Source of the DNA: Anaerorhabdus furcosa
GTDB taxonomy: Bacteria; Bacillota_I; Bacilli_A; Erysipelotrichales; Erysipelotrichaceae
Assembly: GCF_900167375.1 (NCBI RefSeq)
Contig: NZ_FUWY01000002.1
Span: 372,001-436,000, forward strand
Direction of reading: 5' to 3'
DNA length: 64,000 bases
Shown piece by piece: positions 47,564-55,957 of this stretch (positions within the stretch are counted from its first letter, which is position 1; every line of letters starts with the position of its first letter). The position numbers were made by a program, and so were the translations under genes. The notes below the pieces were generated by a model. The model was not told the DNA's origin. It made no database searches and was given only the letters and a program-made list of their open reading frames with translations.

Positions 47564-47875
47564 ATGAAAGTAATTGAAACAATACAAGAGTTTGACCAAC
47601 TTATTGAAAGCAACAAACCTGTTTTGGTTGATTTCTTTGCTGAATGGTGTGGACCATGTAAAATGATTGCACCTGTTCTTGAGGAATTAAGTAAATCATA
47701 TGAAACTATTGAGTTTGTGAAGGTTGATGTGGATGCATTGGGTGAATTAGCGCAACGATATAGTGTGATGTCAATTCCAGCGCTATTTGCATTTAAAGAA
47801 GGTCAAGTTGTTAAAAGTGCAGTTGGTTTTCAACCAAAACCTGCTTTAGAATCAATGTTAAATTTAATTAAGTAA
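47564..47875 (+). CDS. Thioredoxin
   Basis: A 103-residue thioredoxin with the active site W-C-G-P-C-K (Cys29 and Cys32) and the cis-proline segment S-I-P-A-L. It lies eight bases after nagB, ends in a terminator, and probably serves general disulfide reduction. Confidence 0.94.
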   Translation: MKVIETIQEFDQLIESNKPVLVDFFAEWCGPCKMIAPVLEELSKSYETIEFVKVDVDALGELAQRYSVMSIPALFAFKEGQVVKSAVGFQPKPALESMLNLIK

Positions 47876-47898
47876 GAGACGATAAAACGTCTCTTTTC
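47874..47898 (+). terminator. Terminator after thioredoxin gene
   Basis: Stem AGAGACG / CGTCTCT followed by T residues. Confidence 0.85.
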
Positions 47899-47966
47899 TT
47901 TTGCAATTAAGCAAAATAATGGTGACTACTCTAAAATAGGAATATAATGAACATAAATGTTTATGG

Positions 47967-48070
47967 TTACTAAACAAAAAGTTTATAAAACCTATTGCAT
48001 TTTTGACAAGTTTTTGTATAATAATATTTGCGTTTATTAAATGAAAACAAGTAGTTTAGTAATACTAAAC
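47967..48070 (+). promoter_or_regulatory. Promoter and operators of the XRE-cupin/potABCD operon
   Basis: TTGCAT (47995-48000) and TATAAT (48017-48022) are 16 bases apart with a TG extension. A perfect dyad of arms GTTTAGTA and TACTAAAC lies downstream at 48054-48070, and a TTACTAAAC half-site lies upstream at 47967-47975. The paired sites suggest autoregulation by the first gene. Confidence 0.65.
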
Positions 48071-48086
48071 AAAAGGAGGCGATTTT

Positions 48087-48626
48087 ATGGACATAGGACA
48101 TCGAATAAAACAACTAAGGACCAAGAACAATCTAACGCTTGAAGAATTAGCGAGTCGTTGTGAATTGACCAAAGGATTTTTGTCACAATTGGAACGTAAT
48201 TTAACATCGCCATCCATTCAAACACTGGAGGATATTGCAGAGGCTTTAGGGACAACCATGGCTAAATTCTTCCAAGAAGAAAAAGATGAGAAAATTGTCT
48301 TTGGTATTGATGATTATTTTGTAGATGAACGTGATGGAAGCATTGTGAATTGGATTGTACCCAATGCACAAAAAAATGAGATGGAACCCATTCTTTTAGA
48401 ATTATCAGAAAATGGGGAAAGCCAACTTGTATTACCTCATGAAGGAGAAGAGTTTGGATATGTATTATCTGGACGTATTCGACTGATTAAGGGTGAGAGT
48501 AAAAAAGGGATTTCAATTAAAAAAGGTGAGACATTTTACATTAAGGGGAATGAGCAGCACTACTTAAAAAATGATTCAACACAAAGTGCTAAAGTTCTAT
48601 GGATATGTACACCACCAATTTTCTAG
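48087..48626 (+). CDS. XRE-family regulator with cupin domain (PuuR-like)
   Basis: A 179-residue protein. An N-terminal HTH (I-K-Q-L-R-T-K-N-N-L-T-L-E-E-L-A) covers about 1-60, and a C-terminal cupin covers about 100-177 with H-E-G-E-E-F-G-Y-V-L-S-G and G-N-E-Q-H-Y. Family knowledge: such regulators sense small molecules and control the operon in which they sit; here that is polyamine uptake. Confidence 0.92.
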   Translation: MDIGHRIKQLRTKNNLTLEELASRCELTKGFLSQLERNLTSPSIQTLEDIAEALGTTMAKFFQEEKDEKIVFGIDDYFVDERDGSIVNWIVPNAQKNEMEPILLELSENGESQLVLPHEGEEFGYVLSGRIRLIKGESKKGISIKKGETFYIKGNEQHYLKNDSTQSAKVLWICTPPIF

Positions 48627-48641
48627 AAGGAGAGGGGATCT

Positions 48642-50210
48642 ATGAAAAAATTAATTCAATTTAAAAACATTGTAAAATCATTTGATAATCAAATTGTATT
48701 AAAAGGAATAAATTTGGATATCTATGAAAATGAATTTGTTACATTACTTGGACCATCTGGTTGTGGTAAAACAACATTATTACGTATTCTAGGTGGATTC
48801 TTAGAACAAACATCAGGAGAAATTGTCTTTGATGGTGATGAAATTAGTAAGGTTCCAGCATATAAGCGAAACTTAAATACAGTATTCCAAAAATATGCAT
48901 TATTTCCTCATTTAAATGTTTATGATAACATCGCGTTTGGTTTAAAAATAAAGAAACAATCAAAAGATATTATTGAACAAAAAGTAAATCGTATGTTAAG
49001 TCTAGTTGGACTTGAAGGATATGCAAAAAGAAATGTTACTCTTTTATCAGGAGGGCAACAACAACGTGTTGCGATTGCAAGAGCTTTGGTTAATGAACCA
49101 GATGTTTTATTGTTAGATGAGCCACTAGGAGCTTTGGATTTAAAACTTAGAAAAGAAATGCAACATGAGCTTAAAAAGATTCAACAAGAAGTTGGAATTA
49201 CCTTCATTTTTGTAACTCATGATCAAGAAGAAGCTCTTACAATGAGTGATAAGATTGTGGTTATGAAAGATGGAGAAATTATTCAAATTGGTACACCAAC
49301 TGAAATATACAATGAACCAGTAGATGAATATGTTGCAAGATTTATTGGAGAATCAAATATTATTGATGGGGTAATGAAAGAAGATTATCTTGTTGATTTT
49401 GATGATAAAGATTATAAATGTGTTGATCATGGGTTTAGAGAGAATGAACCTGTAGATATTATGATTCGTCCGGAAGACATTGATATTGTCGCAAGAAATA
49501 AAGGTGTTTTAAACGGTGAGGTAAAGTCAACATTATTCAAAGGTGTTCACTATGAAATCATCGTAGAAACAGTATCAGGGACTTCAAAAACAGTTACAAT
49601 GCATGTTTTAGGAAATAAAGATATTGTCAATGAAGAAGAAAAAGAAAAGATAAGTGCAAGTAACTTCTATATGGATTTAGAAGATGTACCTAATTTAACA
49701 ACGGGTGATGTGACTGCACGTGCCAATGCACAAGCATGGAACTTTGATAATGAAGATTTATCAATCAGTAAAGTGACTTATGATGTGAAAAATGAAAAAG
49801 GTGTATATCCTTGTACATTTGAAACAAGTAATGGAACTGCGGTAACAATCAATATCACAGTAGTAGAGCCAATCTTTACAGAAGATGCTACTAATGAAGA
49901 AGCTGTACAAGCATTTGATTTCTACAAAACAGTTGATGAAATTAAAGAAAGTATTGCGCTTGATACTGATTTAAAACGTTGGGCAAATGCAACTGCATGG
50001 TCACTTGAAGATGACAGTGTTGTAGAAATTTATGATGTGAAATATGATTTTGATGATGAAAATATAACTGAAGGTGATTATCAAATCACATTCGCAACTA
50101 AGGGTAGAGAATTTAAAATTCACACAACTGACTACAAAAAAGAAGGCATGAAGGTTGGTTTATCATTTGCACCTGAAGACATTCATGTTATGAGTAAGGT
50201 TGGTTTTTAG
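48642..50210 (+). CDS. potA: Spermidine/putrescine ABC transporter ATPase with an inserted Ig-like region
   Basis: A 522-residue protein. The ATPase domain is standard: Walker [10 protein letters not shown] near residue 38, L-S-G-G-Q-Q-Q-R near 135, Walker B V-L-L-L-D-E-P near 155 and the H-loop T-H-D. The TOBE domain ([13 protein letters not shown] near 290) is interrupted after about residue 320 by ~160 extra residues. These look like two beta-sandwich Ig-like repeats (G-V-Y-P-C-T-F-E-T and G-D-Y-Q-I-T-F-A-T). The TOBE end resumes as F-A-P-E-D-I-H-V-M. Usual PotA is about 360 residues. It couples ATP hydrolysis to polyamine import with PotB, PotC and PotD. Confidence 0.93.
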   Translation: MKKLIQFKNIVKSFDNQIVLKGINLDIYENEFVTLLGPSGCGKTTLLRILGGFLEQTSGEIVFDGDEISKVPAYKRNLNTVFQKYALFPHLNVYDNIAFGLKIKKQSKDIIEQKVNRMLSLVGLEGYAKRNVTLLSGGQQQRVAIARALVNEPDVLLLDEPLGALDLKLRKEMQHELKKIQQEVGITFIFVTHDQEEALTMSDKIVVMKDGEIIQIGTPTEIYNEPVDEYVARFIGESNIIDGVMKEDYLVDFDDKDYKCVDHGFRENEPVDIMIRPEDIDIVARNKGVLNGEVKSTLFKGVHYEIIVETVSGTSKTVTMHVLGNKDIVNEEEKEKISASNFYMDLEDVPNLTTGDVTARANAQAWNFDNEDLSISKVTYDVKNEKGVYPCTFETSNGTAVTINITVVEPIFTEDATNEEAVQAFDFYKTVDEIKESIALDTDLKRWANATAWSLEDDSVVEIYDVKYDFDDENITEGDYQITFATKGREFKIHTTDYKKEGMKVGLSFAPEDIHVMSKVGF

Positions 50211-50213
50211 ACG

Positions 50214-50999
50214 ATGAAGAGTTTCTCTCGTCTGGTTTACCCCTATGTTGTATGGGCTGCGATATTTATTGTCGTGCCGATGTTATTAATTGTTTTGTAT
50301 GCATTTACTAAAGAAGGTAATGGTGTATTAACACTTCAATTTACTTTTGATAACTTTGCTAGATTTTTTAGCGATAGTATTTTCCCCAATGTATTGTGGA
50401 GATCATTAAAACTAGCTATAATCACAACGGTTATTTGTATATTAATTGGATATCCTGCTGCTTATTTCATGTCGAAATTGCATGTAAATAAACGCACAAT
50501 GATGGTATTACTTATCACACTACCCATGTGGATTAATATGCTAGTACGTACTTATGCATGGCGTGGTATTTTGTTAGATGTTCCTGTATCAGGTGAAATT
50601 AAAGTTTACATCGGTATGGTGTATAACTTCTTACCATTCATGATTTTACAAATTTATACCTCACTATTAAAAATGGATCCAAGTTTAATTGCAGCCGCAA
50701 ATGATTTAGGCGCAAATAAATTTGAAACATTTAGAAGAGTTGTACTTCCTTTGTCAATTCCAGGAGTTATCTCTGGGATTACACTCGTATTTTTACCAGC
50801 AGTATCAAGTTTCTTCATTCCAAAATTACTTGGTGGAGGAGACTTCGTTTTAGTGGGTAACTTAATTGAAAATTACTTTGTCTCTACAGGTGATTGGAAC
50901 TTTGGTTCGGCAATATCACTAATTATGGCAATGATTATCTTGATTTCAATGTTTGTTACAAAGAAATTGGATTATGAAAGTGCAGAGGTGGGTGACTAA
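50214..50999 (+). CDS. potB: Spermidine/putrescine ABC transporter permease
   Basis: A 261-residue protein with six membrane helices and the inner-membrane-component coupling motif E-A-A-like segment A-A-N-D-L-G-A-N near residue 162. Its position after potA and one-base overlap with potC identify it as PotB. Confidence 0.94.
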   Translation: MKSFSRLVYPYVVWAAIFIVVPMLLIVLYAFTKEGNGVLTLQFTFDNFARFFSDSIFPNVLWRSLKLAIITTVICILIGYPAAYFMSKLHVNKRTMMVLLITLPMWINMLVRTYAWRGILLDVPVSGEIKVYIGMVYNFLPFMILQIYTSLLKMDPSLIAAANDLGANKFETFRRVVLPLSIPGVISGITLVFLPAVSSFFIPKLLGGGDFVLVGNLIENYFVSTGDWNFGSAISLIMAMIILISMFVTKKLDYESAEVGD

Positions 51000-51823
51000 T
51001 GAAGAAATTAAAAAACTTACCTTCAAGAATCTACTTACTTTTAATTCTTGCGTTCTTCTATTTACCAATTTTATATGTTGTTATCTTTTCATTCAATGAA
51101 TCAAAGAGTTTAACTAATTTTACAGGGTTCTCTCTTCAATGGTATGAGAAAATGTTTAACAATCGTACGATGATGGAAGCAATTTGGTACACCGTAATTA
51201 TTGCTGTACTTGCAACAATCATCTCTACTATTGTGGGAACAATTACTGCTATTGGTTTGAGTAAATCAAGAAGAATATTAAAAGAAACAGTGATGCAAGT
51301 AAACAATTTACCAATGCTTAATCCGGAGATTGTTACAGCGATTGGATTGATGCTTTTCTTTACATCACTTCAAATTAAAACAGGATTTACAACTTTGCTG
51401 ATTGCTCATATTGCATTCTGTATTCCTTATGTTATTTTAAGTATTATGCCAAAACTTAGACAACTTGATAATAATCTTGCAGAAGCAGCACTCGATTTGG
51501 GGTGTACTCCTTGGCAAGCACTTATCAAAGTAATTATTCCACAAATTACACCAGGGATTGTATCAGGGGCTTTAATTGCCTTTACGATGTCCTTTGATGA
51601 TTTCATCATTTCATTCTTTACAACAGGTCCTGGAGTAAACAATATATCAATTTATGTTTATACAATGTATAAACGTATCAATCCAAGTATTAACGCATTG
51701 TCATCGATTATCGTATTTGTCATTACGATTGTACTTGTTTTAGTCAATGTGGTACCTCTCATTCGAGATAGAAAGAAAAAAGGGAAAGTAAATGAAGAAG
51801 ATTTTAGTAACAGTATTATGTAG
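50999..51823 (+). CDS. potC: Spermidine/putrescine ABC transporter permease
   Basis: A 274-residue protein with six membrane helices and the coupling segment E-A-A-L-D-L-G-C near residue 161, typical of PotC. Its stop lies 32 bases inside potD. Confidence 0.94.
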   Translation: MKKLKNLPSRIYLLLILAFFYLPILYVVIFSFNESKSLTNFTGFSLQWYEKMFNNRTMMEAIWYTVIIAVLATIISTIVGTITAIGLSKSRRILKETVMQVNNLPMLNPEIVTAIGLMLFFTSLQIKTGFTTLLIAHIAFCIPYVILSIMPKLRQLDNNLAEAALDLGCTPWQALIKVIIPQITPGIVSGALIAFTMSFDDFIISFFTTGPGVNNISIYVYTMYKRINPSINALSSIIVFVITIVLVLVNVVPLIRDRKKKGKVNEEDFSNSIM

Positions 51824-52871
51824 TTTATTCGCTTTATCACTAACTGGTTGTGGCACTAAAACAAGTGATGTAGATCCTATTGCACAATATGGTTGTGATG
51901 TACTTAATGTATATAACTGGGGTGAATACGTTGGTGAAAATGTAATTGGTAATTTTGAAAGACAATACAATGTAAAAGTAAATTACTCTTTATTTGATTC
52001 AAATGAAGTTATGTATACAAAATTATTAGGAGGAAATGAATACGATATTCTAGTACCTTCTGATTATATGATTGAACGATTAGTTGAAGAAAATTTACTT
52101 CAACCTATTGATTGGAATTTAATCACAAACAAAGAAAACTTATACGATGGAATTATGGGTGCAGCATTTGATCCAGAAAATACATACTCAGCACCATATT
52201 TTTGGGGCAGTGTAGGAATTGTGTACAATAAAAATAACGTAGATCCCTCTGATGTAGAAAAAGAAGGATTTAATGTATTAAAGAATTCTAAATATGCAAA
52301 CCGTGTTTATATGTATGATTCAGAAAGAGATAGCTTTATGATTGCGTTAAAAGCACTTGGCTATTCAATGAATACTGAAAACATGGATGAGATTAACGAA
52401 GCATACAATTGGTTACTAGAACTAGATAAGAATGTAAATCCAGCCTATGTAACAGATGAAGTTATTGACAGTATGGTTAATGGAGAAAAAGACTTAGCAG
52501 TTGTTTATAGTGGTGATGCAGCGTATATCTTATCTGAAAATGAAGATATGGATTACTATATGCCAGAAACAGGAACAAACATCTGGGTTGATGCAATGGT
52601 GATACCTGCAAACTCAAAATGTCCAGCATTAGCACACGAATTTATTAATTTTGTATTAACAGATGATGCATCATATGACAATTCATCTACAGTTGGTTAT
52701 GCTAGTTCTAATAAAAATGTATTAGAAGAAATGACTGCGGAAGGTGGAGAATTTGATGGCAATCCAGCATATCTACCACGTACAGATGGTCCAAATGATG
52801 AATTCTTCAAACACAATGAAGCAATGAAGAAAGTATTATCAGACCTTTGGATTAAAGTTAAAAATCAATAA
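51792..52871 (+). CDS. potD: Spermidine/putrescine-binding lipoprotein
   Basis: A 359-residue protein with a lipoprotein signal (L-T-G-C, Cys20), then the solute-binding domain with N-V-Y-N-W-G-E-Y and E-Y-D-I-L-V-P-S-D-Y-M, both family motifs. It captures polyamines outside the cell. It overlaps potC, which supports one transcript from potA to potD. Confidence 0.94.
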   Translation: MKKILVTVLCSLFALSLTGCGTKTSDVDPIAQYGCDVLNVYNWGEYVGENVIGNFERQYNVKVNYSLFDSNEVMYTKLLGGNEYDILVPSDYMIERLVEENLLQPIDWNLITNKENLYDGIMGAAFDPENTYSAPYFWGSVGIVYNKNNVDPSDVEKEGFNVLKNSKYANRVYMYDSERDSFMIALKALGYSMNTENMDEINEAYNWLLELDKNVNPAYVTDEVIDSMVNGEKDLAVVYSGDAAYILSENEDMDYYMPETGTNIWVDAMVIPANSKCPALAHEFINFVLTDDASYDNSSTVGYASSNKNVLEEMTAEGGEFDGNPAYLPRTDGPNDEFFKHNEAMKKVLSDLWIKVKNQ

Positions 52872-52876
52872 GACAT

Positions 52877-52906
52877 AAAGCGATCATCTCGATCGCTTTT
52901 CTTTTT
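52877..52906 (+). terminator. Terminator of the pot operon
   Basis: Stem AAAGCGATC / GATCGCTTT followed by a T-rich tail. Confidence 0.85.
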
Positions 52907-52958
52907 ATAGCATGAAAAAAAGCGACTTATACAATGTATACTTCGCTTCATTTTCGAA

Positions 52959-53045
52959 TGGTGGGGATAATGGGACTTGAACCCATACGATGTTGCCATC
53001 ACCGGATTTTAAGTCCGATGCGTCTGCCTATTCCGCCATATCCCC
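52959..53045 (-). tRNA. tRNA-Leu(UAA)
   Basis: Read on the minus strand: acceptor arms GGGGATA and TATCCCC, a long variable arm typical of tRNA-Leu, anticodon loop CTTAAAA with TAA, and an encoded CCA end. Confidence 0.95.
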
Positions 53046-53060
53046 TTATTAAATTTTTGT

Positions 53061-53135
53061 TGGAGGTTCCTGCCGGACTCGAACCGGCGATCACAGAGTT
53101 GCAGTCTATTGCCTTACCAACTTGGCTAAGGAACC
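53061..53135 (-). tRNA. tRNA-Cys(GCA)
   Basis: Minus strand: acceptor arms GGTTCCT and AGGAACC, anticodon loop CTGCAAC with GCA, T-arm with GGTTCGAGTCC, and an encoded TCCA end. From 53136 to 53332 no gene or clear signal is seen. Confidence 0.95.
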
Positions 53136-53332
53136 AGTTTCTTTTCCGTGCTTTATTATTATATAGTACGACCTATCAAAATGCAACCACAAAATTAAGT
53201 TTTTTTCACAAAGACTTTTAAAAAAATATTCACATTAAATAGAGGATGAAGAATCTTTTATTAATAAGGAATAAAAGAAGGTTTACCAAAATATATTGAA
53301 AGTAATTGCTTCTAATTAAGTGATTAGATAAA

Positions 53333-53704
53333 ATGGAAACAAGGAGAGAAAAAAGTATTAGAGATTTATTAGAACAATATTTTGATGCAATAAGTAATGC
53401 AGATGTAGTTAAACTAAAAACAATCTTTCATCCAAATGCATCCATGTATGGTTATCTAGGTGATCAAGTTGTTGTAGGTACACCAGAAATATTTTATGCA
53501 GATTTAAATTCTAAACCTTCAATGATTAAACAAAACATAAAGTGTACCTGTGTTGTTGATTCAATCCAAGTTATTTCCAATACGGCCACAGCTTCTATTT
53601 TGGTAGATAACTTTTATGGTGTAGCTACAGTTAATGATTCATTTCATCTAATAAAGTTTGATAATGAATGGAAGATTGTATGCAAAACATTTACAACGCT
53701 ATAG
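53333..53704 (+). CDS. NTF2-like protein (lumazine-binding-like family)
   Basis: A 123-residue protein with an NTF2-like fold: an N-terminal helix L-L-E-Q-Y-F-D-A-I, then F-H-P-N-A and a C-terminal sheet ending in W-K-I-V-C-K-T-F. It resembles the PF12893-type lumazine-binding group. An AAGGAG site is weakly placed, since the ATG itself precedes AAGGAGAG; the true start might be elsewhere. Function unknown. Confidence 0.7.
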   Translation: METRREKSIRDLLEQYFDAISNADVVKLKTIFHPNASMYGYLGDQVVVGTPEIFYADLNSKPSMIKQNIKCTCVVDSIQVISNTATASILVDNFYGVATVNDSFHLIKFDNEWKIVCKTFTTL

Positions 53705-53766
53705 TATTTTAATCTATTTCGTAGTTTTTGAAATTATGTGTTGCAATTTGTGTTGTTGTTTGCTAT

Positions 53767-53792
53767 TATAATATAGCACTGTAAATTACAGT
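53767..53792 (+). promoter_or_regulatory. -10 box and dyad ahead of the tRNA cluster
   Basis: TATAAT (53767-53772) is followed by a perfect dyad with arms ACTGTAA and TTACAGT around one central base (53778-53792), near the expected transcription start. A -35 box is not clear (TTGCAA at 53741 lies 20 bases away). Confidence 0.4.
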
Positions 53793-53807
53793 ACATCTTC
53801 TTAAAAT

Positions 53808-53884
53808 GCGCCCATAGCTCAACTGGATAGAGCGTTTGACTACGGATCAAAAGGTTGCGGGTTCGATTCCTACTGGGCGCGCCA
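53808..53884 (+). tRNA. tRNA-Arg(ACG)
   Basis: Acceptor arms GCGCCCA / TGGGCGC, anticodon loop CTACGGA with ACG, and an encoded CCA end. First gene of the seven-gene plus-strand cluster. Confidence 0.95.
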
Positions 53885-53894
53885 TTTAAATAAA

Positions 53895-53971
53895 CGGGAT
53901 GTAGCACAGCTTGGTAGTGCACTTGATTTGGGATCAAGGGGTCGCAGGTTCGAATCCTGTCATCCCGACCA
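53895..53971 (+). tRNA. tRNA-Pro(UGG)
   Basis: Acceptor CGGGATG / CATCCCG, anticodon loop TTTGGGA with TGG, and an encoded CCA. Confidence 0.95.
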
Positions 53972-53987
53972 TTTATTTATTCAAGAT

Positions 53988-54064
53988 GGCGAGGTAGCTT
54001 AGTTGGCTAGAGCGCTCGGTTCATACCCGGGAGGTCGTGGGTTCGAGTCCCACCCTCGCTACCA
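53988..54064 (+). tRNA. tRNA-Met(CAU), elongator
   Basis: Anticodon loop TTCATAC with CAT. The acceptor stem has a G1-U72 pair, as in the Bacillus elongator tRNA-Met, and ends in ACCA. Confidence 0.88.
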
Positions 54065-54101
54065 TCGCTTTAAAACAAAAGTTTATGAGGTCGGAAACAT
54101 T

Positions 54102-54178
54102 GGACCCTTAGCTCAGTTGGTCAGAGCTACCGGCTCATAACCGGTTGGTCGTAGGTTCGAGTCCTACAGGGTCCACCA
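54102..54178 (+). tRNA. tRNA-Ile2(CAU, lysidine type)
   Basis: Anticodon loop CTCATAA with CAT. The body (GGACCCTTAGCTCAGTTGGT start) closely resembles Bacillus tRNA-Ile2, whose C34 is changed to lysidine so that AUA is read. Assignment from the body, as the anticodon alone would suggest Met. Confidence 0.82.
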
Positions 54179-54194
54179 ATCAAAAAAAATCTTT

Positions 54195-54285
54195 GGAGGA
54201 ATACCCAAGTGGTTGAAGGGTCCGGTCTTGAAAACCGGTAGGTCGGGAAACTGGCGCCTGGGTTCGAATCCCAGTTCCTCCGCCA
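54195..54285 (+). tRNA. tRNA-Ser(UGA)
   Basis: Acceptor GGAGGAA / TTCCTCC, anticodon loop CTTGAAA with TGA, a long variable arm and an encoded CCA. Confidence 0.95.
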
Positions 54286-54308
54286 TTCTTAAAATTTATT
54301 TATCACAT

Positions 54309-54385
<77 letters not shown>

Positions 54386-54388
54386 TGT

Positions 54389-54464
54389 GGTCCTGTAGCT
54401 CAGTCGGTAGAGCAATGGACTGAAAATCCATGTGTCGCCGGTTCAATCCCGGCTGGGACCACCA
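54389..54464 (+). tRNA. tRNA-Phe(GAA), likely integration target
   Basis: Anticodon loop CTGAAAA with GAA, acceptor GGTCCTG / TGGGACC, and an encoded CCA. Its 3' end faces the integrase gene at 54619-55731, as expected if the element inserted at this tRNA. Confidence 0.95.
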
Positions 54465-54475
54465 TTAGAAAACAT

Positions 54476-54513
54476 GCGTATAAGCCTATTTAAAAGGGTT
54501 TATACGCTTTTTC
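54476..54513 (+). terminator. Terminator of the tRNA cluster
   Basis: Stem GCGTATAA / TTTATACGC with extra pairing inside, followed by five T residues. Confidence 0.8.
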
Positions 54514-54589
54514 TATGTTCAAAATGAATTGTGAAGATTTGCCGATTTTTGCCAAAGTTTCGGGGTTTTTATAGGGTATTTTGATGTCA

Positions 54590-54613
54590 TTAGGGTACAA
54601 ATTAGGGTACAAA
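54590..54613. repeat. Tandem 12-base direct repeats next to int (candidate arm-type sites)
   Basis: TTAGGGTACAAA occurs twice without a gap at 54590-54601 and 54602-54613, six bases from the int stop codon. A related ATAGGGTATTTT precedes it. The place fits arm-type binding sites of a tyrosine integrase. Confidence 0.6.
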
Positions 54614-54618
54614 AAAGA

Positions 54619-55731
54619 CTACATTCTTGTCTTATTGTAGTCTTCAAGTTTATTTGATATTTCTTCATGATTAGCTAGTGAATCAAGGTGCGTATATATT
54701 TCTAATGTAATTCTGACACTGGAGTGGCCAAGTAAATATTGTGCTTCCTTAACTCCAATACCAGCGTAATACAATGCAGTAGCATAATCATGTCTGAATA
54801 TATGTGAAGTAAGATCATCACCTACCTGTGGCAGCTTCTCTGTGGTGGCTTTTGCGTTCATTTTATCAATGATAGATTCAAACATTCTTTTGAACGATTG
54901 CTCGCTAATTAATTCTTTGGACTGCAGGCTAGTAAATAGGTAAGGTGTATTCAGTTTATCTAAGTATGCCTTGAGAAAATCAATGTCAGATTTCAATAAT
55001 GGTAAGGTTCGTTTACTTGCCTTTGATTTTGGATCTTTTATTGTGGCTTGGTTTTTGTCAAAGTGAATGGCTTTCGATATGGTAACAGTATTCTTTTCAA
55101 AGTTAAAGCAATCTTTTTGAAGTGCTAGGGCTTCTTCTCTGCGTAGCCCGCAATTTTTAATCATTCTAATATAACAACTCTCTCTATCTGAAAAGGTTGT
55201 TAAAACGCTTAACTTCGCTTCGTGTGGCATCAGAGGTCTTTTTGTTTCAGGTACATATTTTGGAATAACAAGATCATCTGCAAAGTTATCTTTGATCAAT
55301 CCATCTTTCTTAGCCTGCTTAAGTATTTGATTAATCGTTATTTTTATCTTTTGGCATGTCCGTGCCTTTAGAGCGTGGTGATTGATGACATCTTGGACAT
55401 CTTGTCTAGTAATTTCATTTAATTCTTTATCGTGTAAATTCAGCAGATTAAAATCAATTACTGTTTTATACATCTTATAGGTTGCTTTTTCGACTCCTAT
55501 ACTTTTTGTATCACACCATTTAGTAGCGTATTCTTTAAAGTTATGTTTAACAGCATCATAGGGATTTTCTTCAAGGTAAAGTCTATATTCGTGGACTTTA
55601 CGTTCTAAATCTGCGGAACTTTTTCCATAAATACTTTTAGTTATACGTTTACCATTATCATCAAATCCTATCGTTATTGAAGTCTTGTACTGTGTTCGGT
55701 TAGAACATTGACTATATTTTGCTTTTGGCAT
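54619..55731 (-). CDS. int: Tyrosine recombinase/integrase
   Basis: A 370-residue integrase. It has an arm-binding N-terminal domain (about 1-55), a core-binding SAM-like domain (about 60-165) and a catalytic domain with R in G-L-R-R-E-E near 198, H-x-x-R in S-H-I-F-R-H near 312, G-H-S-S near 330 and the tyrosine nucleophile in E-I-Y-T-H-L near 345. The start at 55731 has a GGAGGTGG site; an in-frame ATG 48 bases upstream has none. It catalyses integration and excision of the element. Its end lies 155 bases from tRNA-Phe. Confidence 0.96.
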   Translation of the reverse strand: MPKAKYSQCSNRTQYKTSITIGFDDNGKRITKSIYGKSSADLERKVHEYRLYLEENPYDAVKHNFKEYATKWCDTKSIGVEKATYKMYKTVIDFNLLNLHDKELNEITRQDVQDVINHHALKARTCQKIKITINQILKQAKKDGLIKDNFADDLVIPKYVPETKRPLMPHEAKLSVLTTFSDRESCYIRMIKNCGLRREEALALQKDCFNFEKNTVTISKAIHFDKNQATIKDPKSKASKRTLPLLKSDIDFLKAYLDKLNTPYLFTSLQSKELISEQSFKRMFESIIDKMNAKATTEKLPQVGDDLTSHIFRHDYATALYYAGIGVKEAQYLLGHSSVRITLEIYTHLDSLANHEEISNKLEDYNKTRM

Positions 55732-55800
55732 TGAACCACCTCCATTAAATTTGTTATAATGTAGGCATAGTAAAAGCACAAATGCTAATGCTATGCGATT

Positions 55801-55836
55801 GCAATCACTACTTAGCTTGCCGGCGGAAGTGATTGC
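55801..55836. repeat. Inverted repeat upstream of int
   Basis: GCAATCACT (55801-55809) and AGTGATTGC (55828-55836) pair perfectly around a GC-rich loop, followed by CTTTT. It may be a terminator ending plus-strand transcription or a recombination-protein site between int and the next minus-strand gene. Confidence 0.5.
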
Positions 55837-55957
55837 CTTTTAATAAAATGTTTGGGCTAGAATATTGACTTAAACAAATTATAGCTATATACTTAATACA
55901 TATATAAAGTTTTCGTATATAAATCATTTGTATATCAATTGGAAAGAAGTCTACAAG

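Noticed and set aside
52934-53221. Open frame of 95 codons on the plus strand
   Set aside because: It runs across the minus-strand tRNA-Leu and tRNA-Cys genes, so it is not a real gene.
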